Translations under genes and position numbers: made by a program
Shown here: piece by piece, positions 1 through 8,155 of the stretch
How positions within the stretch are numbered: position 1 is the first letter of the stretch
How the letters are laid out: the number at the start of each line of letters is the position of its first letter
Source: Methanomassiliicoccaceae archaeon UBA367
GTDB lineage: Archaea; Thermoplasmatota; Thermoplasmata; Methanomassiliicoccales; Methanomethylophilaceae
Reading direction: 5' to 3'
DNA length: 10,684 bases
Assembly: GCA_002506255.1 (NCBI GenBank)
Contig: DAXF01000086.1
Coordinates: 12,797-23,480 of the forward strand
Notes under the pieces: model-generated
The model's input: the letters and a program-made list of their open reading frames with translations, nothing else
Told to the model about the DNA's origin: nothing
The model's database searches: none

Positions 1-609
1 GCGGCCTGCGAGCTTGCGGGATTATATCCTGGGGATAAGACCAACAAGTACCTGGAAGCAGGGAACGTGATCGAGCCGATACTCAGGGATTATGCTGCCC
101 GCAATACGGACATGATCTCAAAGAGGTTGGGATATGACGCAGAAATCGAGGAGCCTGTGCCCGGGGAAAGATGCGGATACGATCACTTCCACAACGAGAA
201 GCTGTTCGGAGGATTGGTTGACGGATACATTCGCAGCAACGGTTTGAGGAAAGCTGTCCTGGAGATCAAGACGTCGGGGTCCAGAGAGGCCTGGAAGGAT
301 GATTCCGGCGGTTACACGAACGTTCCGGAGCAATACATGCTGCAGGCCTCCCTGTACGCGGCGCTGTCCGGTTTGGACAAGATCGTCTTCCTTGTCGGTT
401 TCCTGGAGGAGGGCGATTACCTAAGGCCGGGGCAGTGGGTGCCTGACGGAGAAAATTCATTCTTCATCGTGAAGGACAGGCTCGACATGAGCGGCCCCAT
501 GGAGGAATGCACCGAATGGTACAATGAGTACATGAAACAGGGATTCACGCCGGATTGGACGGAAAAGGATGCTGACGTTCTAAAGTATCTGAGGGCTTTC
601 AAACCATGA
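1..609 (+). CDS. YqaJ/RecB-like PD-(D/E)XK nuclease, 5' end missing
   Basis: The reading frame is open from base 1 and ends at TGA 607-609, so the window holds the last 202 codons of a longer gene. A GTG at 67 is an internal valine: the upstream codons (ACELAGLYPG, then EAGNVIEP) read as the conserved glutamate helix of YqaJ/lambda-exonuclease-type nucleases. In window codon numbers, the core motifs are Asp74 in GGLVDGY, Glu88 and Lys90 in LEIKTS, and a following helix QYMLQASLY that resembles the QxxxQ/Y motif of RecB-like nucleases. Together these form a complete D...E-x-K metal site. Such enzymes degrade or resect DNA ends and often sit with phage-type recombinases, so this could be phage-derived or a host repair enzyme; the missing upstream neighbour would decide. 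G+C is higher than in the adjoining operon, whose last gene converges on it with an 11-base gap. Confidence 0.72.
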   Translation, partial: AACELAGLYPGDKTNKYLEAGNVIEPILRDYAARNTDMISKRLGYDAEIEEPVPGERCGYDHFHNEKLFGGLVDGYIRSNGLRKAVLEIKTSGSREAWKDDSGGYTNVPEQYMLQASLYAALSGLDKIVFLVGFLEEGDYLRPGQWVPDGENSFFIVKDRLDMSGPMEECTEWYNEYMKQGFTPDWTEKDADVLKYLRAFKP

Positions 610-620
610 TATTTAGTTAT

Positions 621-3170
621 TCAATTCCAACCCATCTTACGATAGATGTAATCTATGTCCTCTTCCGAAGTAGAGGCTTGCTCTAGTTTTCCAGAATCTA
701 TTGCCTCCATCATGACATTCTCTTTGTCTCTAAGACGCTGATGAATTTGTTCGCCCAGAGACTTTGACGAAGAGATACCGTCCGTAATTGACCTATATTC
801 AAGTTTCATGAAATAATATTGAGTATATTGGCCAGGCCGAATGCCCAATCTATGTATACGGTCCTTTGATTGAAGGAGATGAACTAGATTGTAACTATAT
901 TCGAAATATACTGCATCATGACATGCTGTATGGAGCGATATTGATTCTGCCAATGTGTGTGGATTTGTTATCAATACAGAGAAACCGCCTTTTTTGAACG
1001 ATTCAATAGTGGCCGTACGTTCTGCTAACGGAGTCGATCCGTATACAATGCGACATGAAATGCCGTGTTCTCTTAGCAATGATGCAATATTCTCAATGGA
1101 TCTCGTGAATATACACCATGTTATCACATTTTTTCCCTCGGAAACGAGACGTTTTATTAATTCGATACATCGTCTCGTTTTCGTGGATACCTCGATAGAA
1201 TCGATTATTTCTAATGAGTCTTCCATCGTAGGTGCCAAATCGATAGCATCTATTGCATCGTCATCCACCATATCATCCAAGAAATATGTAGCAGAATCTG
1301 AACAATCTTCCAACAGCATCTTCGGATCAGATTCCATCTGTAACACACGAACAATTAGGGCCAATCTGTTGCTCTTATAACGTGACAAAACCTCTTGATA
1401 CAATCTCAATTCCAAATCAGATGCATTGCACACCTCATCCGAGTCTGGATTGGGGGGAGGCACTCCAAGTTTGTCTTTGCTAGTACGGCAGAAAAATGGT
1501 TGAAGTTTTCTATTTATATCCTCAGAAACGACCTCGTCAGGATTTGAGAGCGTAGATACGGAGTATCCGAAATAACCATCATATTCTGAAGGGAAAAGAA
1601 CATGGAGCGGATTGTATAAATCCACATATGAGTTGGGCATTGGTGTGCCTGTCATTATGATTGTACGCGAAGACTCTTCTGAGACCGTCAAGGATTGTCT
1701 GGATCTTTTGGCCTGTACGCTTTTTATATAGTGAGCCTCGTCAAATATAAGTAATGAATCCTCTAAAAGGTAATCTTTTATAGCCTGTGCATACTTGGAA
1801 AGGCTGTCATAATTGAATAAGAACATCGTTTTAGACGTGAACGAGGAGAGAAGATTGTTCCTTTGTGCATCAGCAGATCCTTTGTTATATCTAGCATCGA
1901 AAAACTCTGCACCATCATCTCCAAAACAAGCTCTGTATTCTCCAATCCATGAATCAAAACTATTCAAAGGCCCAATCATTATTATACGTTTAACTTCGCC
2001 CATGTGCCTCAGGTATGCAAACACACCTAGCGCCGAAGAAGTCTTTCCTGATCCCGGAACTGAAAAATTACCTGCCTTCTTCATAGAATACATGAAAAAC
2101 GAATCCCACATCTGCATATCGCGCAATTCCCTCACCATGCACGAATCAACGATGACCTTGTACTGCTCATAACGAGGGAACAACTTAGATTCCTGGCGTT
2201 TTATATCTAATCCTAGAGTGCGACGTTGATCTATAATCAAATTATTCTCTTCTATGTAATATGAAAGAGCATGGGAAACAACAAGTTTGTATCCTTTTTT
2301 AGTGCAATATGTTTTGAGATTCTGAACTATTTGTTCACAATCTACATAATTTCTCCCTTTCTTAAATATGATGACATCAGAATAAGATTCAATATGCTTA
2401 CCAATCTTGGACAAATGAACAAGATTATAATTGGATGGGGGGCTAATAATCAAATTATCAATCCGTATCTCTCCTTCGACATAATCTAAGAATATACAAT
2501 CAGCTGGTGGTATCTCTCGACCGAGTTCGATAAGTCTACCTTTGTCATATCGCTGTATCCCTAAAATTACAGATTTCGACGGTTTGAACGCTTTGACGCC
2601 CGGCATTCTATTGTTCCAATAGTTCTCAAATCTATGTTTCTCTTTACTCCCATCGGTCGCCGTGAACATTTCATAATTACGTAATATCGCAGATTCCGTT
2701 TCATTATTAGAACCCATGAAAAATATCGAATCGCCTGATTCATCCTCCGCATATCCCATCTTGTAATGGAAAATCCCTTCTTTCACATATGCTATCTTGA
2801 ATTCCACTATGCCAAGCGATATAAGGTATGCAAGATTGCTCATATTCGCTTCCTCTTCCTGCGTAAGATGTTCACGAAGACGCGCAGCTAATTCTGAATC
2901 AATCTCCTTCTGCTTTTCCTCTCCCTCGACCATTGAATTAAAATCATCTTCATTGATGTACGTGGACACGATGAGACGGTATTTCGTATTAGGTTTACGG
3001 GCGAATTCTAGAAGCCCTCGAGAATATGTGGACAAAGCTCGTGAAGAAAAATAACAGGATATTCGATCCACTCTCTCCGACATTCTAAAAAGAGGTATGT
3101 AGAAGGATTCTACGACATCCATCTCGTTGGAATCATATACTCCATCCAACGACCTAATATCCGAGATCAT
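621..3170 (-). CDS. PLD-nuclease / SNF2-type helicase fusion
   Basis: This 849-residue protein looks like a DNA translocase joined to its own nuclease. Residues ~15-190 form a phospholipase-D-like domain with one HKD-type half site: His135 and Lys137 in FHYKMG, then GSNNE at 153-157 and a conserved Glu167. A single half site suggests dimerisation, as in BfiI-type nucleases. Residues ~200-340 are an unassigned linker domain. The SF2 helicase core follows: Walker A PGSGKT (372-377), DEAH box (477-480), TGTP motif III (507-510), a C-terminal RecA lobe from ~665, and motif VI QSKDRIHRLG (767-776), which is the SNF2 signature. An acidic stretch at ~622-660 (DDMVDDDAIDAID) is probably a flexible insert between the lobes. 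Its ATG overlaps the stop of the ParB-like gene by four bases (ATGA), so translation is probably coupled. Nuclease and ATPase activity are inferred from intact motifs. Confidence 0.88.
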   Translation of the reverse strand: MISDIRSLDGVYDSNEMDVVESFYIPLFRMSERVDRISCYFSSRALSTYSRGLLEFARKPNTKYRLIVSTYINEDDFNSMVEGEEKQKEIDSELAARLREHLTQEEEANMSNLAYLISLGIVEFKIAYVKEGIFHYKMGYAEDESGDSIFFMGSNNETESAILRNYEMFTATDGSKEKHRFENYWNNRMPGVKAFKPSKSVILGIQRYDKGRLIELGREIPPADCIFLDYVEGEIRIDNLIISPPSNYNLVHLSKIGKHIESYSDVIIFKKGRNYVDCEQIVQNLKTYCTKKGYKLVVSHALSYYIEENNLIIDQRRTLGLDIKRQESKLFPRYEQYKVIVDSCMVRELRDMQMWDSFFMYSMKKAGNFSVPGSGKTSSALGVFAYLRHMGEVKRIIMIGPLNSFDSWIGEYRACFGDDGAEFFDARYNKGSADAQRNNLLSSFTSKTMFLFNYDSLSKYAQAIKDYLLEDSLLIFDEAHYIKSVQAKRSRQSLTVSEESSRTIIMTGTPMPNSYVDLYNPLHVLFPSEYDGYFGYSVSTLSNPDEVVSEDINRKLQPFFCRTSKDKLGVPPPNPDSDEVCNASDLELRLYQEVLSRYKSNRLALIVRVLQMESDPKMLLEDCSDSATYFLDDMVDDDAIDAIDLAPTMEDSLEIIDSIEVSTKTRRCIELIKRLVSEGKNVITWCIFTRSIENIASLLREHGISCRIVYGSTPLAERTATIESFKKGGFSVLITNPHTLAESISLHTACHDAVYFEYSYNLVHLLQSKDRIHRLGIRPGQYTQYYFMKLEYRSITDGISSSKSLGEQIHQRLRDKENVMMEAIDSGKLEQASTSEEDIDYIYRKMGWN

Positions 3171-4363
3171 AATTGGTCTTTAAGCTCCCTTGCCTTCGTC
3201 TCTATGGCGTCGAGCGATTTTTTGATGCCATCCATTTTCGACCCATCCACGAGTTTTAGTACGTTTATATCAATTCTATCGATGAGATCCTTGACACTTA
3301 ATATCTGATTCACAGGTTCATTTCTGATTTCCTGCCTGGAATACGTACTAAAAGCCTCCTCCACAGATTTCTCAAGTTTTTCTTTCAATTCAACATTACT
3401 TTGTATACTCTCTCGAATGACTTTGTCTGATATTTCGCCCACATCAGATATGGATTCGATGAGCTCATCTGCGAATATGTCCTGCTTTGCAAGGAAAACA
3501 TTAGCCAAATCTGGGTCTGTCAATACATTCTTTATCTTCCGGATATAACGTGTCATATCCGAATTCGGACGCATTATGAGGTTTGTGAACATGGTCCGCT
3601 TTATATTCTCCTTTTGATTCTCATCCGCCACTTTAGAAAGCGCACCATATATCTCATTTAGTGGACCGTCGAGATCGTAATCTCTTGCAAGATGGAATTG
3701 TAAAGGGGCATTGATGAATTCCAAAAATTCCACTAGAATTTTAGCTAATTCAATTTTCTTATTCACTTCAGACAAACTCGAATCGATAATCTTCGCATAT
3801 TCCTTAGGTGTGAACAATCGATCCCTTATGAGGTCATTATAAACGTCTACGAGACGATCTATAGGATTGTAATCAACCTGCTTATCCGCTCCATGTTGTA
3901 GCCTCAACTCCAACGCTTTGATGGTCTTCTCATTCTTAGTGTAATCATGATCAAGTATCACTGCCTCGAAGAAGTCAAATTGGGGGTCGTCTTTAGAGAG
4001 AATCCTGAGACAAGTAAAACGGCGATTGCCGTCTATGATTCTCCCATCCCTAAGAACGACTCCTGGCACCCTCTGTTTGACAGTTTTAATGTTGTTCAAA
4101 GTCTTCTTCATGGCCTGCGGATTACTATCAAATATGAAACCGTGGATTATGTCGTTATATGATTCACTAGTAACATCCAAATCACCATTCTCAGCTTTAT
4201 ATCGACTAATCCAAGTTGCGATTCTACCGTTACGATCGTTGTAATAAAGCCGATCAAGTCTTATTCTAAATACCTCATATGGCTTAGAAATCCCGTCCAC
4301 ATCCAATTTTATACTTGTTTCTGCAGATGCCACATTTATGCCATCTGGTTCAAGATTATTCAT
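3167..4363 (-). CDS. ParB-like protein (ParB/Srx domain plus HTH)
   Basis: A 398-residue protein with the layout of ParB/KorB proteins. Residues ~30-140 form the ParB/sulfiredoxin-fold domain: an opening FRIRLDRLYYND resembling the ParB entry strand, then the diagnostic RIIDGNRRFTC at 108-118, equivalent to the GERR nucleotide-binding box of ParB CTPases. LRLQHGADKQ (~153-162) sits where ParB has its ENIQR box. Residues ~165-215 (NPIDRLVDVY, then TPKEYAKIID and a second helix) match the ParB helix-turn-helix. The C-terminal half is helical, charged and unassigned. Chromosomal ParB segregates DNA with ParA, but no ParA is present, and ParB-fold proteins also occur in defence operons, so a switch or DNA-loading role is more likely (inference). 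The start is supported by GAGGAG (complement of 4374-4379) ten bases upstream. It overlaps the upstream gene by eight bases and the helicase by four. Confidence 0.8.
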   Translation of the reverse strand: MNNLEPDGINVASAETSIKLDVDGISKPYEVFRIRLDRLYYNDRNGRIATWISRYKAENGDLDVTSESYNDIIHGFIFDSNPQAMKKTLNNIKTVKQRVPGVVLRDGRIIDGNRRFTCLRILSKDDPQFDFFEAVILDHDYTKNEKTIKALELRLQHGADKQVDYNPIDRLVDVYNDLIRDRLFTPKEYAKIIDSSLSEVNKKIELAKILVEFLEFINAPLQFHLARDYDLDGPLNEIYGALSKVADENQKENIKRTMFTNLIMRPNSDMTRYIRKIKNVLTDPDLANVFLAKQDIFADELIESISDVGEISDKVIRESIQSNVELKEKLEKSVEEAFSTYSRQEIRNEPVNQILSVKDLIDRIDINVLKLVDGSKMDGIKKSLDAIETKARELKDQL

Positions 4364-6353
4364 GTTTTATCAACTCCTCATAAAAACAGTCTTTATCACG
4401 ATATACTTTCAGGGTCTTCGGATTATAATAGAACATGTCAGAGCTCCTATCTGTTAATTTCAGCTCTCCCTCCATATCCACGCCAAATATCTCATATATC
4501 CTCTGCGAGAGATCATATTCGTCCATGCTGTTATCTCCCCCTAATGCATAATCGACAATTGACATCAGCGCCGAATCCTTTTCATAATAATCTCCATACA
4601 TGTAAACATGGGCTTTTTTAATTGTGCTGCCGCGTATATACGGATTGGCTTCAATTAATGTTCTGTAAAAGACATCCTCAAAACCGTAATCCTCCAACTC
4701 ATGCTCATAACCAACATATCGCATATATTGAAGTGTGAAGCATTTGCCTTTCTCCAGGTTTTCGATAAAATTATCTGAATACGACCTCATCAAATCCTTG
4801 GTTATCCCCACCTCGTTAAGTTTTCTCAACGTTATGTATTCCTCCGATGAAATAGGTATAACATCCAGATTACGTTTGCACGACTTTAGTATAGGCTGTA
4901 TGGATTTGATGTCCTGAAGTACGGGGTCAATTTTAAAAAAATCGACCCCTTTCAATGCATTCTCTATACACTCTTTTAAACTGACATAACGGTTGGAATA
5001 TACCACATCTTTCGTACATGAATACCCAAGTTCATTCAAGTTATACGCATTGAAATAATTCTGAGCACCAGCACCCAAATTATCTTTGAATATTGATTTC
5101 GCATCCACGTTAGGATACCAACTCCTGGTGAATAATGGTTCGAGAAGGTCTAATTGAGAAGGCGATAATCTCAAAACATTGAAATCATAATAACTCCCAT
5201 CGACAACGTAATTCCTATAATGTCTCATATATGACGATCTCAAAGAATCCTTTGCCATGCCATATCTCTCTTCAAATAGATTATAAAAATCATCCATGGA
5301 TATGCGACCACATTCTCTGAGCAGGTCCTCTATCTGCTTGAAAATATCTAACTCACCGAATGATATGGATGGTACCCGAACAAAAGTTATATTATACCTT
5401 TTCAGGTAAGCTTTGTATTTATACATCAAATAATACAACTCATAATCATTGGAAATAGAAAAATCCTTCATGTGATTCAAATTATGCCGATAAATCAATC
5501 CTGATGTAACATACAAATTAGCGTATCTGGAAAGATTTAGCATATCAAATAAATCTAACAATTCCTTTTTTGAGAATTGAAAAGCTGCGAACGTGTTCGT
5601 CGCAACATATACAATACCGTTCTCTTTCTCTGCAATTCCACGCAGATTTTTCTTTTGTATGACAAGATCTGTGTATTCGCCAAGATTATTTGATTCGAGG
5701 AACAAATCATATTCGGACAATAATTCCTTATCCTCCATTGGTGCACCATTCTGCTCCAACACATGCATTATTATGCTTACTGGGGACAACTCCACAATCT
5801 CCCCATTAGATTCTACGCTCTTGCAAATCAAAGAGTTGAGTTTCTCCAAAAAAGAATCAGTCTTGTCTGGATTGTTCTTAATATCCATGAGATTACCTGT
5901 GCCAGGGATGAATCTGTGTTGAAGGTAATGGTAAGTCTCCTTATCTGAATCATAAAGGGAGATGAATTGATTCTGAGTCATCTTATATTTCTGATAATCT
6001 CTTATCATGATAGAATTCAAATCATCACTAAGAAATTCTAAAATGTGGGATTTCACAGGATTACAAAATATCTCAGTCTGTTCAGATGATCCGACTACTT
6101 TTTGTCCTTCCAAGTAACCCCTGACGACATCATCAGATGACTCGATAGATGTGTTCAAATCGAGACCAATATATTCGAGTCCGGTGCTCGTATATCGTAT
6201 CTTGCCATCTGAGAGAAGCCCATACAATGTGTCACTGAAATCTTCGATATCATACGCTTTTTCAACCAATTGCTTCTTGAGAAAGAAGGTGGGAGTGGGA
6301 TCAATACGAGATGATAATATCTGCTGGATTCCCCTCGCCAAATCATAATTCAT
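4356..6353 (-). CDS. Unknown ~665-residue protein, probable winged-helix modules
   Basis: I do not recognise this family. It is the first gene of the operon, soluble and mostly helical, with no signal peptide, membrane segment, Walker motif or evident nuclease motif. Several stretches have the look of winged-helix units, with two or three short amphipathic helices followed by a beta-hairpin: residues ~1-65 (ending GKIRYTSTGLEYIG), ~190-255 (SIIMHVLEQNGAPMEDKELL, then NGIVYVATN, resembling HARE-HTH domains), ~335-397 (DLLRECGRISMDDFYNLF, then GSYYDFNVLRL) and ~595-660 (IVDYALGG, then MFYYNPKTLKVY). This suggests a scaffold or DNA-recognition subunit for the ParB-like and helicase-nuclease partners, which is an inference. 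ATG 6353 is preferred; GTG 6356 directly before it would add one residue. A TATA-like box about 33 bases upstream leaves almost no leader. The gene is very AT-rich: row 5461-5520 has only 17 G/C out of 60. Confidence 0.8.
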   Translation of the reverse strand: MNYDLARGIQQILSSRIDPTPTFFLKKQLVEKAYDIEDFSDTLYGLLSDGKIRYTSTGLEYIGLDLNTSIESSDDVVRGYLEGQKVVGSSEQTEIFCNPVKSHILEFLSDDLNSIMIRDYQKYKMTQNQFISLYDSDKETYHYLQHRFIPGTGNLMDIKNNPDKTDSFLEKLNSLICKSVESNGEIVELSPVSIIMHVLEQNGAPMEDKELLSEYDLFLESNNLGEYTDLVIQKKNLRGIAEKENGIVYVATNTFAAFQFSKKELLDLFDMLNLSRYANLYVTSGLIYRHNLNHMKDFSISNDYELYYLMYKYKAYLKRYNITFVRVPSISFGELDIFKQIEDLLRECGRISMDDFYNLFEERYGMAKDSLRSSYMRHYRNYVVDGSYYDFNVLRLSPSQLDLLEPLFTRSWYPNVDAKSIFKDNLGAGAQNYFNAYNLNELGYSCTKDVVYSNRYVSLKECIENALKGVDFFKIDPVLQDIKSIQPILKSCKRNLDVIPISSEEYITLRKLNEVGITKDLMRSYSDNFIENLEKGKCFTLQYMRYVGYEHELEDYGFEDVFYRTLIEANPYIRGSTIKKAHVYMYGDYYEKDSALMSIVDYALGGDNSMDEYDLSQRIYEIFGVDMEGELKLTDRSSDMFYYNPKTLKVYRDKDCFYEELIKHE

Positions 6354-6718
6354 CACCTATGGAATCTGAAATTAGTTATTTAGTATATTTCCATTAATCT
6401 GCTAGCTGTGATGTCATCTACGAATAAAAATACGAGACTGAAAATCATTTCATGGAATATTATCTTACAGGTCAGTCTGTTTAAAACAGCACCATGGTAT
6501 GAAGATGAGTGCATGTTCTACACCAAAATTATGACAGCATGTTTTCACAACATAACTATGGAATTAAATCTGTGGCCCTCGAAGACATAAATCTATATTT
6601 CCAAATAAAAATCTGACACGCACCCATACACTAAACTCAAGTTGATTAAACCTTTGTGGATGTCCGACCTCGAAGTGTAAATCCTGAGAAAACTTCTAGA
6701 AGGCAAAGACATTAATGA
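6354..6718. other. Intergenic region without a convincing gene
   Basis: This stretch separates the operon start from the end of the restriction gene. It holds the operon promoter. A plus-strand frame 6411-6590 (59 codons) begins NTRLKIISWNI, which resembles the first strand of exonuclease III-type enzymes, but the similarity stops at once; its Cys/Trp/Met-rich remainder looks non-coding, so I do not call it a gene. Two related segments share CCTCGAAG and TAAATC (about 6577-6593 and 6668-6683). A run of A at 6603-6611 gives a T-rich stretch on the minus strand, about 110 bases past the restriction gene stop, and could act as its terminator. CTTCTAGAAG at 6693-6702 is a perfect 10-base palindrome. 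Nothing else is evident. Confidence 0.5.
6381..6392 (-). promoter_or_regulatory. TATA-like promoter of the three-gene operon
   Basis: Read on the minus strand this is GGAAATATACTA, a BRE/TATA-like element centred about 33 bases before ATG 6353. That predicts transcription starting a few bases ahead of the start codon, as expected for archaeal leaderless or short-leader mRNAs. The region is AT-rich, so an alternative box is possible at 6373-6384. Confidence 0.45.
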
Positions 6719-8101
6719 TTATCTGAGGTTTTCCTTAACGACCTTGGTTATATAACCGCTATTTATCCAGAAGCACTTCTTCACCATGTCCTTGCCATCA
6801 GGTGTTGGTGCGGTATCCATCTTATTGCGCGCATGCGGACGGACATGGGATATCCTACCATCGGACTTCTTCACGAAATCATCGTACACCCCAGACCTGA
6901 TTTTCCTGGCCGTGTCCTCCCACACTTCCTTCACGATCATCAGGTCATCGAAGGGCATGGACCAGAAGAATGCCCCTTTGAATGCGACCGAACTCTTGTC
7001 GATATCCTCGATCTCCGTCATCTGGAACACAGGGAAGAAGAAGCGCTTGTCCATCTGCTCAGAAAAATCTGATTCACCCCACGTCTGTGCCGCTAGATCC
7101 ATGTACTTGAAGTAAGGGAATGACATATCCTCCTTGGACATACCGTTCTTCTTCAGCCTCACGATCTTCATACTTATATCGGCATCAACGAATTCCTTGA
7201 TATTCCTGGTAGTAACGCCCGCCATCCTTAGAGCCAATCGATTGTAATAATTCTTAGATCTTCCCAGATCTATACCCAACGAAGCCTCTATCTCCTCGCA
7301 ATTCTTGCCAACAAAGGGCTCGAATATACTTAGCACGTGCTCATCAAAGGTCAGGGCCTCGCCCCAAGCCCCTTCTATCACCGATTGATATCCTGCTGCT
7401 CTCTTCTTCGGGATCGAAGAGCCTATGTCGTCCGATTCATTGAAAACCTTGTTCATATAGGATGATTTCAGGGAGAGAGCCCGTTGTTTGGCTGGTACAT
7501 CCGAGAAGGGTTGCTCCCTCAGGTCCCTGTCATGCCCTACCCCTTTGGTGCATGCGGCAAGATACCGGGTGAGCCTCTCGGACAACTGGTCCGCACGACC
7601 GTCTTTTATCATCCCCTCTATTACATTCCAGTCCTCCCTTATTATTCGAAGGTCATCCTCCGGGAATCTCCACCTTACCGTCTTGAGTATCCGGTAATCC
7701 AAGAATTCGATATCCTTCTCCCACAGGTAGAATACGATCAGCAGATCGCTGTTCTTATCAGCGAACATGCGCCAGCCCTTCTCTGGAGCGTCCATGTAAT
7801 TGATTATGTTGAGGACAAGACGCTCTTTGGAGACCTTCTTGTCCCCGGAATACTTCATAGGTGTGGTCTTGAGCTCCATGCCCACTTCCTTGAAATCGGG
7901 CTCGGGGGAGCTGTTATTCTCTATGTGGAAGAACCCTTCCTCCAATACTTGTCCGAAGGACCCCTTGCCCTTATATGAATCTATATCCAGCTCGCCTTTC
8001 ATACCTAGAGTCCGGAGAGTCTTGCCCTTCAATAGACTGGCATGCCTTAGTATGGATCCTACATCTTTCTCGTCATAGGGCATCCTGCCCGGTCCGCTCA
8101 T
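6719..8101 (-). CDS. Type II restriction endonuclease, Sau3AI/MutH family
   Basis: Residues count from ATG 8101 (460 residues). The N-terminal MutH-type domain carries KGKGSFGQVLEE (44-55), then EPDFKEVGMELKTTP (67-81) with Asp69, Glu76 and Lys78 as the D-x6-E-x-K metal site; the spacing equals E. coli MutH Asp70/Glu77/Lys79. ALSLKSSYMN (208-217) starts the segment linking to a second, MutH-like C-terminal domain (~235-460) that keeps FFFPVFQM, FFWSMP, HVRPHARN and CFWIN but no visible D-E-K site. This two-domain design is that of Sau3AI, where one half cuts and the other binds; family members cut at GATC, so that is the predicted target. The frame stays open to ATG 8170, but the longer form would run through the vsr start. 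ATG 8101 lies 26 bases from the TATA-like element. G+C is high (row 7501-7560 has 37 of 60). Confidence 0.9.
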   Translation of the reverse strand: MSGPGRMPYDEKDVGSILRHASLLKGKTLRTLGMKGELDIDSYKGKGSFGQVLEEGFFHIENNSSPEPDFKEVGMELKTTPMKYSGDKKVSKERLVLNIINYMDAPEKGWRMFADKNSDLLIVFYLWEKDIEFLDYRILKTVRWRFPEDDLRIIREDWNVIEGMIKDGRADQLSERLTRYLAACTKGVGHDRDLREQPFSDVPAKQRALSLKSSYMNKVFNESDDIGSSIPKKRAAGYQSVIEGAWGEALTFDEHVLSIFEPFVGKNCEEIEASLGIDLGRSKNYYNRLALRMAGVTTRNIKEFVDADISMKIVRLKKNGMSKEDMSFPYFKYMDLAAQTWGESDFSEQMDKRFFFPVFQMTEIEDIDKSSVAFKGAFFWSMPFDDLMIVKEVWEDTARKIRSGVYDDFVKKSDGRISHVRPHARNKMDTAPTPDGKDMVKKCFWINSGYITKVVKENLR

Positions 8102-8122
8102 GCCTGAATAATCGGGACACAT

Positions 8123-8131
8123 CATATTTAA
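8123..8131. promoter_or_regulatory. Shared TATA-like element between restriction and vsr-methylase genes
   Basis: CATATTTAA on the plus strand reads TTAAATATG on the minus strand, so it resembles a TATA box both ways. It lies about 29 bases before vsr ATG 8156 and about 26 bases before restriction-gene ATG 8101, both fitting near-leaderless archaeal transcripts. One element may serve both divergent units, so the two directions could compete for initiation. The minus-strand reading looks closer to consensus. This is inferred from spacing only. Confidence 0.4.
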
Positions 8132-8155
8132 CGGGTCGATAGCGATTGAGTGAAT

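Noticed and set aside
621..6353. DISARM system
   Set aside because: SNF2, PLD and C5-methylase domains are present, but no DUF1998 protein or DrmA-type helicase is encoded, and PLD and SNF2 are fused.
6411..6590. Small plus-strand frame starting near a TATA-like element, with a KIISWNI segment like exonuclease III
   Set aside because: Only about eight residues match, no other family motif follows in this frame, and the rest has a Cys/Trp/Met-rich composition typical of chance frames.
7484..7978. 164-codon plus-strand open frame
   Set aside because: It lies wholly antisense inside the well-supported restriction endonuclease gene, in a high-G+C region where such shadows are common.
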